Positions 1 to 8,373 of a stretch of 64,000 bases of DNA are shown in pieces. The translations under genes were made by a program, and so were the position numbers. This DNA comes from Aequoribacter fuscus (GTDB lineage Bacteria; Pseudomonadota; Gammaproteobacteria; Pseudomonadales; Halieaceae), in NCBI RefSeq assembly GCF_009910365.1, contig NZ_CP036423.1:2790001-2854000 (forward strand), given 5' to 3'. The notes beneath the pieces were generated by a model. It was given only the letters and a program-made list of their open reading frames with translations, had not been told where the DNA came from and made no database searches. Each line of letters opens with the position of its first letter. Within the stretch, counting starts at the first letter, position 1.

Positions 1-166
1 ATTCTTTCTGGAGAGCTCTCTCATCATCAATAGCATCAATTGCTTCTTGGAGAGATTTTAACGAGCCATGGACAGAGACCCTCTTTTCTTCACTAGACCG
101 GATTTCCAGTAACAACTCAGACTGAGCGTTAGCAATTTTTGCTATCACGGCAGTCCATTTCTGCAT
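1..166 (-). CDS. fliJ: FliJ flagellar export chaperone, partial (N-terminus only)
   Basis: Only the first 55 codons are in the window; the gene runs off the left edge. Translation starts MQKWTAVIAKIANAQSELLL and continues as a charged, alanine- and glutamate-rich stretch that looks like the start of a coiled coil, as in FliJ, the soluble stalk of the flagellar type III export ATPase. The start lies 3 bp after the fliI stop, the position fliJ normally occupies. The identification rests mainly on this position and the coiled-coil composition, because FliJ sequences are poorly conserved. Confidence 0.8.
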   Translation of the reverse strand, partial: MQKWTAVIAKIANAQSELLLEIRSSEEKRVSVHGSLKSLQEAIDAIDDERALQKE

Positions 167-169
167 CGC

Positions 170-1501
170 TTATGACTCACCCATTAGGGCCAGAAGACTT
201 TCCGCCGATTCATCCATGCCAGCAGCCAAATCGACCGATTGTCTCGCAAACTTAACCATACTGGAACGCATCCTTACTGCCACATCCAGACTTTCGTCTG
301 CGCCAGATTTGTACGCACCTATGTTTATGATGTCTTTATTTTGCTCGTACAAAGACCAATACCTACGGTATCTCGTTGCCGCGTCAAGCACCTCGTCTGA
401 TACTACTTTCGCTGCCAACCGAGAAATAGATCCGTTAAGATCAATCGCTGGATAGTGCCCGGCATCCGCTAACTGCCTTGATAGCATTATTTGCCCGTCT
501 AAGGTCGCTCTCGCTATCTCTACGATAGGGTCCATACCCTCATCATACTCAGCCAAAACCGTGTATATCGAGGAAATACTCCCGGAGCCGGGTCGACCCA
601 TCCCTCCGCGCTCCATTAACTTGGGAAGTTCAGTGAACACTGACGGGGGATACCCTTTACTTGTCGGAGGCTCTCCAACTGCGAGTCCAATCTCTCGTTG
701 CGCATGAGCCACACGCGTTAAACTGTCGCAAAGTAGTAAAACATTCTGACCCTTATCTCTAAAATACTCGGCTAAGATATGGCATACCTCTGCCCCTCTT
801 CTACGCATCACTGCAGTTGTATCGGAGGTCGCGAGAACAATAATTGCCTTTCTCAATCCTTCCGGACCAAGCGTATCTTCGATGAACTCACGTGCTTCCC
901 GCCCCCGTTCGCCGATAAGACCGACAATGACAACATCGGCATCCGTATGCTTGGTAATCATAGCCATCAAAGTACTTTTACCGACGCCAGAACCAGCAAC
1001 TAATCCAATCCTCTGACCCTTTGCCATCGTTAACAAAGCATTTATGACTCGCACACCAACATCAAGTGGCTGATTTATGCTCGCTTTCTCAAGAGGTGGG
1101 ATTTTTGACCCGGAGAAGTGTGTCGCGTTTCGCGAATCACGTGTTACCTGCTGCGAGTCGATGATTTCTCCGAGAGGATTGATCACACGTCCTAACAGAT
1201 CATCACTTACGGATAGCCCAACACTTTCAGAAAAAAACCTCACTCGACTCCTACGAGACAGTCCGGTGGTCTCATGATACGGAATCAGCTTAATAGTCTC
1301 TTTATCGAAAGACACCACCTCAGCAAGAACTTCTGGATGGCCACCGCTCGGATCATCGATAACACACATCGCTCCCATTCCAGCGACAAAACCCTGACTT
1401 TCAATAATATTCCCAGTTACACTGAGGACTAGTGACGACCGCTCAGCGTCTACCGACCTGAGGTCGCGCTTGACCCAACCCATCTCAAAATCAATGCCCA
1501 T
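170..1501 (-). CDS. fliI: Flagellar export ATPase FliI
   Basis: FliI is the hexameric ATPase at the base of the flagellar type III export apparatus, and it works with FliH and FliJ on the cytoplasmic side. The 443-residue protein has the expected length. It has a Walker A loop (GSGVGKST, about residues 170-177), a Walker B region ending LLLCDSLTR, and a C-terminal F1-ATPase-like domain with the SISSIYTVL stretch. I chose ATG at 1501 because GGAGA lies about 10 bases upstream; a TTG at 1510 is also in frame but sits against that site. It overlaps the end of fliH by 11 bp, which suggests translational coupling. Confidence 0.96.
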   Translation of the reverse strand: MGIDFEMGWVKRDLRSVDAERSSLVLSVTGNIIESQGFVAGMGAMCVIDDPSGGHPEVLAEVVSFDKETIKLIPYHETTGLSRRSRVRFFSESVGLSVSDDLLGRVINPLGEIIDSQQVTRDSRNATHFSGSKIPPLEKASINQPLDVGVRVINALLTMAKGQRIGLVAGSGVGKSTLMAMITKHTDADVVIVGLIGERGREAREFIEDTLGPEGLRKAIIVLATSDTTAVMRRRGAEVCHILAEYFRDKGQNVLLLCDSLTRVAHAQREIGLAVGEPPTSKGYPPSVFTELPKLMERGGMGRPGSGSISSIYTVLAEYDEGMDPIVEIARATLDGQIMLSRQLADAGHYPAIDLNGSISRLAAKVVSDEVLDAATRYRRYWSLYEQNKDIINIGAYKSGADESLDVAVRMRSSMVKFARQSVDLAAGMDESAESLLALMGES

Positions 1502-2387
1502 CAGCGACAATCTCCGAGATGCGTTGACTCAATAACGCAGCATCTGCTGTTAGCATTTTTTCCACCACGACCTCGTCGAAGCTAATTCGGATATCACCGA
1601 TTGACAAAGAGGGATCAACCTTTATCGTGACGCGATCATTAAAATCCAAAGTCAACCCAGACTGCGCGAACCACTCTTCAACCTGGCCATTCAACTCCAC
1701 AACGACAGGGACCTGCTCTTTAATACAGGCTTCCTCTATCACAGATTTGTAGAAACGACTCAAAAGCGAGTCATCAATCGACAATTTTTCCCGCACAAGG
1801 GTCTCTGCGACGAGAGATGTCAGCTCCCCCAATTGTGACCAGAGTGGAGGCATCGCTTCTAGCTTGGCTCGAATATCCTCCAAGACTGACTCGCACCCGT
1901 GGAGGTTCTCGGCTTGAAGTGATCGTTCCTCCGCCTCGAGCCGGCGACCCTCCGCGAGACCAGCCAGAAAGCTCGTGCTCTCTAAATCTGAGTCTACAGA
2001 CAACTGCTTCTCGTCTTCGAGCTCCTGACCTTCGTCTATCTCAGAGTCCGAAAAAATTTCAGCGTCCTCTTCGGATTCAAATTCGAGCACCTGTGAACTC
2101 TTGTTTTGCTCAACCCCCGACGGCACTGCGGGCACAATTTCCTCATCAGATGCCAACCCAAGCTCCAAGCTAATATTATCAACAGTCGCTGCTGCGGGTG
2201 CCAATGGAGCGATGGAATCCAAATCTGAGAACTGTTGCCAAGCAATCTTTTCAAAGCCACCGTCGGTCTCCGATAGATCGGCCAAAGTGGCGCTGGAAAA
2301 GGATTTGGCGCGCTTATTTGCGGCGAGGAGCTCAGTGAGCTGCCATGATACTGCACCACGGTTTGGATCTGGGTTAGACAAAGTCAT
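1491..2387 (-). CDS. fliH: Flagellar assembly protein FliH
   Basis: FliH dimers tether and regulate the FliI ATPase. This 298-residue protein has a divergent, very acidic first half (runs of E and D around residues 95-135) and a more conserved C-terminal part ending in IRISFDEVVVEKMLTADAALL, resembling the V-ATPase E-like domain of FliH. The N-terminal acidic linker is longer than in many homologues. The ATG at 2387 follows an AGGTG site; a GTG one codon earlier is part of that site. It overlaps the fliG end by 14 bp and the fliI start by 11 bp. Assignment rests on position plus the C-terminal region. Confidence 0.88.
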   Translation of the reverse strand: MTLSNPDPNRGAVSWQLTELLAANKRAKSFSSATLADLSETDGGFEKIAWQQFSDLDSIAPLAPAAATVDNISLELGLASDEEIVPAVPSGVEQNKSSQVLEFESEEDAEIFSDSEIDEGQELEDEKQLSVDSDLESTSFLAGLAEGRRLEAEERSLQAENLHGCESVLEDIRAKLEAMPPLWSQLGELTSLVAETLVREKLSIDDSLLSRFYKSVIEEACIKEQVPVVVELNGQVEEWFAQSGLTLDFNDRVTIKVDPSLSIGDIRISFDEVVVEKMLTADAALLSQRISEIVADGH

Positions 2388-3414
2388 CACCTCGTCCAGC
2401 GAGCACTAATTCACCAGCGTCTGAGAGCTTTCGTGCGAGACGCATGATGGTTTTCTGAGCATCCTCTACATCAGATATGCGCATGGGGCCTTTAGATTCC
2501 ATATCATCAACGAACATTGCTCTGGCACGCTGAGACATGTTACCGAAGAACTTCTCCTTCACTTCTTCACCTGCACCCTTTAAGGCTACCATCAGCATGT
2601 CTTGATCAACATTGCGCATGAGAACCTGTATCGCCTTGTTATCTACCATCGAAAGATTATCGAAGGTGAACATATTATCTTGGATTTTTAACATGATGTC
2701 TTCATCGATTGCCGAAAGATCACCCATGATCTTGCTTTCAAGGTCGACTTTTACGAAGTTCATGATCTTGGCCGCCGTTTTGACACCACCAAAACTAGAG
2801 GACTTAGCAGATGAATTACTGGAGAACTGCTGTTTCATGATCCGCTCCAATTCTTCCATTGCAGATGGTTGAACAGATTCCAGGTTCGCGACTCGCTGCA
2901 AAATCTCGGCTCGCTTTTCGGCCGGTAAGAAATTCAGAACATCAGCAGCAATGTCGTATTCCAAGACCGAGAGAATAATGGCGATGACTTGAGGATGCTC
3001 GCCAGAGATCATGTCGGTTATCGCCCTTGGATCCATCCACCTTAAGATCTCTAAGCCCTTACTTGAGGCACCTGGCAAGATTCGACCAAGAACCGTCGAT
3101 GCTTTGTCTTCCCCCAGTGCTCTCTTAAACACCGTCTCTACATATTCGTTAGTCCCGAGCCCTAAGTTGGTTTGCTTCTTGATTGTTTGCACAAAGTCAT
3201 CGAGGACGGCATTCACAGATTCTTGCGGGATATCGGCAACAGACATCATGGCAGAACCCAGAGCCTGCACCTCTCTCGGATTGAGATACTTGATAATATC
3301 GGAGGCTTGTTGCTCACCCAGCAATAACACAATGATCGCCGCTTGCTCTGTGCTCGTCATAGAAATGAACTCGCTATCAAGAGCCCCTGAAGTGCTTGAT
3401 TTGTCTGCCATCAT
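2374..3414 (-). CDS. fliG: Flagellar motor switch protein FliG
   Basis: FliG forms the upper C-ring and transmits torque from the MotAB stator to the rotor. The 346-residue length is typical. It opens with the FliG-N domain (AAIIVLLLGEQQASDIIKYL), carries the middle-domain stretch HPQVIAIILS and the linker region before the charged C-terminal domain (MSQRARAMFVDDM), which holds the torque-generating residues. ATG 3414 is preferred because AGGA sits 5 bases upstream; a TTG and a second ATG flank it. It lies between fliF and fliH in the flagellar operon. Confidence 0.96.
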   Translation of the reverse strand: MMADKSSTSGALDSEFISMTSTEQAAIIVLLLGEQQASDIIKYLNPREVQALGSAMMSVADIPQESVNAVLDDFVQTIKKQTNLGLGTNEYVETVFKRALGEDKASTVLGRILPGASSKGLEILRWMDPRAITDMISGEHPQVIAIILSVLEYDIAADVLNFLPAEKRAEILQRVANLESVQPSAMEELERIMKQQFSSNSSAKSSSFGGVKTAAKIMNFVKVDLESKIMGDLSAIDEDIMLKIQDNMFTFDNLSMVDNKAIQVLMRNVDQDMLMVALKGAGEEVKEKFFGNMSQRARAMFVDDMESKGPMRISDVEDAQKTIMRLARKLSDAGELVLAGRGDDFV

Positions 3415-3444
3415 CAAATTCCTATTGTATGCCCACTCCCTACT

Positions 3445-5367
3445 TTAAGCCGGCTTGATCATTTTCTTGAGCACGTTAGCCACTCGTCCCGAGTCTTCGG
3501 CCACCAAAAGCCTGATGAGTGCCACTTTATCATCATAGGTGTTGGCAGTATCCAACATATCGGCTGATATCGACGATTTCTTGGGCTTGAGTTTCGCTTT
3601 GATTTCTTCGAGCGTCTCCCCTTTTTCAAGAGCTTCTAGTTCTGCCGGGGTGAGCTCTCCATCCTTCATCTTCTCTGCGAGAACGGCTAGGTCATCGACA
3701 CTTGGTTTGGGCATATAGAATGCCATGATGGGTCTAACGACAAGAAGCAAGAGAAACAGAAACGCAATGACAGTAAATCCGTGCTTACCCCATTCAACGA
3801 TCCCTTCCTGCTCCCACCATGGCGTAATAATCTCTATCGGAGCATCAATATAAAATGGCGCCGCGGCAATGTTAATGCTATCACCCCTTACGTCGTCAAA
3901 TGGAAGAGCCCTTATCACGAGCCCCCTAAACCGCTCGATCTCGATGTCCATCTGCTCGTTGATCTGCTGCTCTGAAAACTCTTCCAACCCGACTGAGGTT
4001 GCGTTCACATCACCCGCACTGTCTGGTGCCAATCTCCCTTCTAATGGGGTCGAATTGGATGTGGTACCAGCAGCTTGTCGCAACTTTATTAATACTAAAT
4101 CTCTCAGGGCCGACTCATTAAGCATAATAGCTGCGGTCAACCCTAAAACCCGTCCTGGCTGCTCTTTGACATATCTGACAGCTTTATCTAACTCGTAGTT
4201 GCGCGTTGTTTGAGTCCGCTGAGTAGTCTCTAGCCCTGCACCCGCACCAGCTGCCGCGCCGGTGGCCTCTAACTCTGGAGCATCAGGCGCTATGTTAGAA
4301 ACGCCGCCGGGAATCCCAGCCGCAGCTTGCCCTATAACTTCGTCGTTACTTAATACTTCTGATCTGGTTTTTGGTCCGGTTCCGCTTCGATCAAATTCTT
4401 CAAAAGTTGACTCTGTCTCGGTAAAGTCTACATCCACATTGACAATGCTCTTGACATTACCCTCGCCCAAGACCGGCATTATCAAGTCCACAATCCGACC
4501 TGACAGCTCCGCTTCCATACGTCTTTCAAAATCGATGTTTTTCTGTGTTCCGAGACTATCGTCGCTGCTATCTGATGACAGTAAGATTCCATAGTTATCA
4601 ACTACGGTGACATCGGTCGTTGACATGTAGGGAACGCTCGAAGAAACCAGGTGGATGATGGACTGGACCTGTGGCTGCGTCACCACCCGGCCAAAATAGG
4701 GTTTCACAACCACCGAAGCTTTAGATGGCATCCGCTCTCGCACGAAAACGCTTTGCTTGTTGACCGCTATGTGGACTCTGGCACTCTCGATGGAATCTAT
4801 CTGGCTTATCGTTTTTGCGAGCTCTAGCTCCATTGCGTTGTTATATTGGACCTGTTCCATGAACTGGCTTTGCGTCATAGACGCGTTTTCATTCAGCGCG
4901 CTATATCCCCCAGCAATGGCAGACCTCGGGAGACCTTGTGAAGCCAAGAACAACTTGGCTTGCTGATATGATCCATCTGGGACTTCTATCATTCCTGACG
5001 CGGGATTAATCCTTACCTTGTACTGAGATGCCAGCAGAGCGTCGTATGATGCCTGTCGATCAGGCTCACTCATGCCATTGGATATCGAGCGGTAACCGGT
5101 TGAATTTAGCATTGAGCCAAAAATGACAAAAAGGAGTACCGCCAAAAGAACAGAAATCGCGGGCATTGAACGCTTCACGGCAGGCTGCTGGAGCACTCTC
5201 CTGACAGTTGGAGCGAGGCCCGTCGCTGTGGTGCTCAGCGCTGTATTTTGGTTCGGCTCCGACGCCGTTTTAGAGGAGCCGGCACCGCCCGCATCATCCT
5301 GACCAGAAAGACTAGGGACACCAGCCCCGCCCCGATTCGAGGCGTTGTCGATCATAACAGTTTCCAT
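3445..5367 (-). CDS. fliF: Flagellar MS-ring protein FliF
   Basis: FliF builds the MS-ring in the inner membrane, the first structure of the basal body. The protein is 640 residues, at the long end for the family. It has a hydrophilic N-terminal tail of about 65 residues rich in G, S, N and T, a first membrane segment near residues 70-88 (ISVLLAVLLFVIFGSM), a periplasmic secretin-like region with the SARVHIA motif, and a second membrane segment (FTVIAFLFLLLLVVRPIM) near residue 540 before the FliG-binding tail. ATG 5367 has AGGTGAATT directly upstream. It sits 16 bp downstream of fliE. Confidence 0.96.
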   Translation of the reverse strand: METVMIDNASNRGGAGVPSLSGQDDAGGAGSSKTASEPNQNTALSTTATGLAPTVRRVLQQPAVKRSMPAISVLLAVLLFVIFGSMLNSTGYRSISNGMSEPDRQASYDALLASQYKVRINPASGMIEVPDGSYQQAKLFLASQGLPRSAIAGGYSALNENASMTQSQFMEQVQYNNAMELELAKTISQIDSIESARVHIAVNKQSVFVRERMPSKASVVVKPYFGRVVTQPQVQSIIHLVSSSVPYMSTTDVTVVDNYGILLSSDSSDDSLGTQKNIDFERRMEAELSGRIVDLIMPVLGEGNVKSIVNVDVDFTETESTFEEFDRSGTGPKTRSEVLSNDEVIGQAAAGIPGGVSNIAPDAPELEATGAAAGAGAGLETTQRTQTTRNYELDKAVRYVKEQPGRVLGLTAAIMLNESALRDLVLIKLRQAAGTTSNSTPLEGRLAPDSAGDVNATSVGLEEFSEQQINEQMDIEIERFRGLVIRALPFDDVRGDSINIAAAPFYIDAPIEIITPWWEQEGIVEWGKHGFTVIAFLFLLLLVVRPIMAFYMPKPSVDDLAVLAEKMKDGELTPAELEALEKGETLEEIKAKLKPKKSSISADMLDTANTYDDKVALIRLLVAEDSGRVANVLKKMIKPA

Positions 5368-5383
5368 AATTCACCTGCTCGCA

Positions 5384-5719
5384 TTAAACTGGCATACTCA
5401 TGATATCTTGGTATGCCTTGAGAACTTTGTTTCTTATTTGAAGAGTTGCTTCAAAAGCAATCGACGCTTTCTGCGTGTCCAGAATAACCTGAGTCAGCGG
5501 CATGTCCTCTGAGTACTCGAATGATGCCCTGGTTTCGCTAGCTTGCATCTGCTGCGAATTGACATCCTTGATCACGTCCATGATGCTGTCAGAAAACTTA
5601 CCCGTTGTAGCGGAAGATTCCAATCCAGAGAAAGCCGCGAGCTCCGAAGATTTTCTGTGCACTTCCTGTGCCTGCTGCAAAAGCCCTAGAACTCCATTGA
5701 CAGTCTTATCGCTTATCAT
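5384..5719 (-). CDS. fliE: Flagellar hook-basal body protein FliE
   Basis: FliE is the small adaptor joining the MS-ring to the rod and is an early export substrate. The 111-residue length fits. The C-terminal half carries the family pattern (PLTQVILDTQKASIAFEATL, then RNKVLKAYQDIMSMPV), where the aliphatic helix and the YQDIM terminus are characteristic. Its ATG overlaps the TGA of the upstream sigma-54 activator gene (ATGA, 5716-5719), so it is translationally coupled to the regulator and shares its promoter. Confidence 0.95.
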   Translation of the reverse strand: MISDKTVNGVLGLLQQAQEVHRKSSELAAFSGLESSATTGKFSDSIMDVIKDVNSQQMQASETRASFEYSEDMPLTQVILDTQKASIAFEATLQIRNKVLKAYQDIMSMPV

Positions 5720-7134
5720 GAACCAAACCCTCCGATCGCTTCAGATCTCTGCTCTGTAACCATAGATCCAAATTGTTTGAACTTTTGCAACTTATGTCTT
5801 AGTGTCCTCGGGCTAATCCCTAGAACAGCCGCCGCCTCTTCCCGAGTACTCGTCTCTTCGATGGCCCTGAGGATCCACTGCTGCTCCAGCTCCTCTTTAC
5901 TCGCAGACAGGCTTGATACCGAGCCCTGAGGCACGTCTGACGTCGCTTGAAGGCTCGAACTCTCGGGATCTGGGCTCTCGTCAATGAAGCTCACAGAATC
6001 GAACACAATATGTTGTGGCTCGATGACAGCGGCAACCGCCAGAACTTTAGCGCGACAAATCACGTTCTCAAGCTCACGAACATTACCAGGCCAACCGTAA
6101 GAGATTAGCTTCTGTATCGCTTCCTCCGTGAGTTCGGCAACGCAACCTCCGATCAGTAATGAGGATGCACAGAATAGTGCGATGTTTTTGATATCTTCTG
6201 TCCGCTCCCTCAAGCTCGGTATTCTGATGTGGAATGCGTTTATCCGGTAAAACAAATCTTCTCTAAACTTTTTCTGCTTGACCAGCTCATGGAGATCCTG
6301 ATTAGTAGCAGCGAGCACTCGAACATCGAAGCTGTGCTCCTTGTGCGCTCCCACCCTCGCTGACCGTCGCTCCTGCAACAACCTGAGGAGTTTTGGCTGG
6401 ACATGAAGAGGAAGCTCACCAACCTCGTCCAAAAAAACAATCCCGCCATCAGCCTCCTCAAATACTCCAGGCTGATCTTTAACAGCACCGGTAAATGCGC
6501 CCTTGCAATGCCCAAACAAAAAACTTTCTACTAAGTTTTCAGGAATTGCGGCGCAATTAACCGCGATAAAAGGCTTTCTTGCCCTCGCAGACATTTTGTG
6601 GAGAATGGTGGCCACGACTTCCTTCCCTACTCCTGACTCACCCGTGAGCAAGGTAGACACCTCGACCCCTGCAACGCGCTCTATCAGCGCCAACATGCTT
6701 TTGCTTTTGGGGTCACTGAAAATCATGGATTTTCGCGTGCCCTCTCTGCTAGATACTGCCCCAATGAGCTGTTGAACTTGAGTAGCCAAAAACAACCACG
6801 CATCGGAATCACTGGTATTTTCTGGAATAGGAAATACCCTTTCGCAGCCCATACGACCGAGGAGCAGCGCCAGCTCGATGGCATTCCGCGGAATCAAGAA
6901 CACACTGCTTTTGAACTCAAGAGACTCAGCGAGTACATAGAGCGATGCCTGAGACTTCATGACCTCATCACCAACGCAGCAGACTGTGCAAGAGGGCTGC
7001 ATTACTTCACGACTCGAAAGATTATCGAGAGAGACCTCTTCTATTGCGAAGTCGTGGCCTAACGACTCAAAAGCCCCCTTGAGATGACCCGAGAAATCGG
7101 AGCCGTTGAACATCTGTAACAATAAACACTTCAC
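5716..7134 (-). CDS. flrC: FlrC/FleR-like sigma-54 activator with a degenerate N-terminal domain
   Basis: A 472-residue bacterial enhancer-binding protein heading the fliEFGHIJ operon. It has an AAA+ domain with Walker A TGESGVGKE (164-172), the sigma-54 contact loop GAFTGA (212-217) and Walker B GGIVFLDEVGEL, and a C-terminal Fis-type helix-turn-helix (TREEAAAVLGISPRTLRHKL). Position and architecture match FlrC/FleR, which turns on middle flagellar genes. Oddities: the first 130 residues show no receiver-domain acidic pair, phosphoacceptor Asp or conserved Lys that I can place, and the sequence before the loop reads SFLFGHC where SELFGHE is usual. No kinase gene is adjacent. Start is GTG 7134; a later ATG (codon 8) is possible. 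Confidence 0.85.
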   Translation of the reverse strand: MKCLLLQMFNGSDFSGHLKGAFESLGHDFAIEEVSLDNLSSREVMQPSCTVCCVGDEVMKSQASLYVLAESLEFKSSVFLIPRNAIELALLLGRMGCERVFPIPENTSDSDAWLFLATQVQQLIGAVSSREGTRKSMIFSDPKSKSMLALIERVAGVEVSTLLTGESGVGKEVVATILHKMSARARKPFIAVNCAAIPENLVESFLFGHCKGAFTGAVKDQPGVFEEADGGIVFLDEVGELPLHVQPKLLRLLQERRSARVGAHKEHSFDVRVLAATNQDLHELVKQKKFREDLFYRINAFHIRIPSLRERTEDIKNIALFCASSLLIGGCVAELTEEAIQKLISYGWPGNVRELENVICRAKVLAVAAVIEPQHIVFDSVSFIDESPDPESSSLQATSDVPQGSVSSLSASKEELEQQWILRAIEETSTREEAAAVLGISPRTLRHKLQKFKQFGSMVTEQRSEAIGGFGS

Positions 7135-7170
7135 TCGAACTTGATCTCGCTATGCATTTTTTTGTTTCCA

Positions 7171-7186
7171 TGCAAATCATGCGCCA
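7171..7186 (-). promoter_or_regulatory. Sigma-54 (-24/-12) promoter for flrC-fliE operon
   Basis: Read on the minus strand the site is TGGCGC-ATGAT-TTGCA, one change from the TGGCAC-N5-TTGCA sigma-54 consensus, with the invariant GG and GC at correct spacing. The start of transcription would fall about 25 bases before the flrC start codon. The promoter lies downstream of the FlrA-like activator gene, matching the usual hierarchy where FlrA/FleQ plus sigma-54 drives flrC. Confidence 0.8.
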
Positions 7187-7247
7187 ATAAACATTAGTGG
7201 CTGAAAATTAAGGGAATTTTTGTTTTTACTCTGCTGGGCTAAGCGGC

Positions 7248-7265
7248 GTGTCGGTTTTCCGACAC
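7248..7265. repeat. Perfect 7-bp inverted repeat upstream of flrC
   Basis: GTGTCGG-TTTT-CCGACAC, perfect arms with a 4-base spacer, about 62 bases upstream of the -24 element and 10 bases past the end of the flrA-like gene. It could be an upstream activator sequence for the sigma-54 promoter or a hairpin after flrA. No T-run follows it in the flrA direction (the next bases are GCCGC), so an intrinsic terminator is unlikely. Confidence 0.5.
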
Positions 7266-7275
7266 AAGGAGAATC

Positions 7276-8373
7276 CTACAAAATTTCATACCTATTGATC
7301 TTATCGATCAGCGTCGTCCGGTTGACCTTTAACAGTCGGGAGCACTCTGACACATTGTAATTAACCAGTTTGAGCGCAGACGAGATGAGCCGTTTTTCTA
7401 TTTCGGTCATCGACTGTTTTAAGCCCTCCGACACATCGAGATCCTCTAAACCAATCCCGATCCACCGATCGAAGTCTTGGAGTGTATGAAGAGAATCTGT
7501 TTCACTTTGCGCAGCCGCAGAATCGTAGTCAGCAGCGTTCAAACCGATACTTTCGAGGTCGGGGAGCGCAGAGCCAGATCCGATCGCTGCCACTTCACTA
7601 ATGATTGATCGCATACCCGGCGGGATAAATTGTTGTGAGATAGATCTAACGTTAATTTTCTGCCCAGGGTAAAAAATCGACAACCTTTGACAGAAGTTTT
7701 CTAACTCTCGGACATTGCCCGGCCAATCGTAGGTCATGATTAGTGCACTAGAGTAGGGGCAAAGGCTGATCGGGGGGTGACTAGACGCATACTTATTCGC
7801 AAAAAACTCGAAGAGATCGGGGATTTCCTCCTGCCGCTCGCGGAGATCAGCAACGAAAAGAGGCACCACATTTAATCTAAAGAATAAATCTTCTCTAAAA
7901 GAGCCTACTTTTATAGCTTCTTCCATATCGAGATGCGTTGCCGATATTATTCGCGAATCTGTCTGTATCTCTTTGTCTGCACCAAGGGGCCTGACCCTCC
8001 CATCTTGGATAATACGAAGAAGTTTGACCTGCAATTGCTCAGGCATATCGCCAATTTCATCAAGGAACAGTGTCCCACCATGAGCCTGACGGAATCTGCC
8101 TTTATAGTCAGATATTGCGCCCGAAAAAGCACCTCTGACATGTCCGAATAACTCGCTCTCAAGCAGATCGTGTGGTATCGCGGCACAATTCACTGCAACG
8201 AACTCACCCGAAGCCGCGCGATCGGACGATCGATGAATATACTGGGCAACAATTTCCTTACCCACCCCAGAGGAACCGCGTATTAAGACCGGCGCATCGG
8301 TATTCGCAATCTGAGAAACTAAGCCCTTAAGCTCGAGGGTCTGCGAGGATGAGCCAATCCAACTATTAGACAT
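7276..8373 (-). CDS. FlrA/FleQ-like sigma-54 activator lacking the N-terminal domain
   Basis: A 365-residue enhancer-binding protein that begins almost directly with its AAA+ domain: Walker A GSSGVGKE (33-40), sigma-54 contact loop GAFSGA (81-86, Ser in place of the usual Thr), Walker B GGTLFLDEIGDM. The C-terminus is a Fis-like helix-turn-helix (SECSRLLKVNRTTLIDKI) resembling the FleQ end. FleQ/FlrA proteins are nearly 500 residues with an N-terminal receiver-like domain; here an in-frame TGA immediately precedes the first possible start (TTG 8382), so that domain is truly absent in this frame. ATG 8373 is chosen over the TTG. It is likely the master flagellar activator by position, but a PspF-like stand-alone activator is possible. 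Confidence 0.75.
   Translation of the reverse strand: MSNSWIGSSSQTLELKGLVSQIANTDAPVLIRGSSGVGKEIVAQYIHRSSDRAASGEFVAVNCAAIPHDLLESELFGHVRGAFSGAISDYKGRFRQAHGGTLFLDEIGDMPEQLQVKLLRIIQDGRVRPLGADKEIQTDSRIISATHLDMEEAIKVGSFREDLFFRLNVVPLFVADLRERQEEIPDLFEFFANKYASSHPPISLCPYSSALIMTYDWPGNVRELENFCQRLSIFYPGQKINVRSISQQFIPPGMRSIISEVAAIGSGSALPDLESIGLNAADYDSAAAQSETDSLHTLQDFDRWIGIGLEDLDVSEGLKQSMTEIEKRLISSALKLVNYNVSECSRLLKVNRTTLIDKINRYEIL

Noticed and set aside
1817-2173. Other-strand open frames inside fliH, fliF and the steroid genes
   Set aside because: They are shadows opposite well-supported genes, with no ribosome sites or family similarity.
7248-7265. Perfect inverted repeat as an intrinsic terminator of the flrA-like gene
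   Set aside because: No T-run follows in the transcription direction; kept as a possible operator instead.
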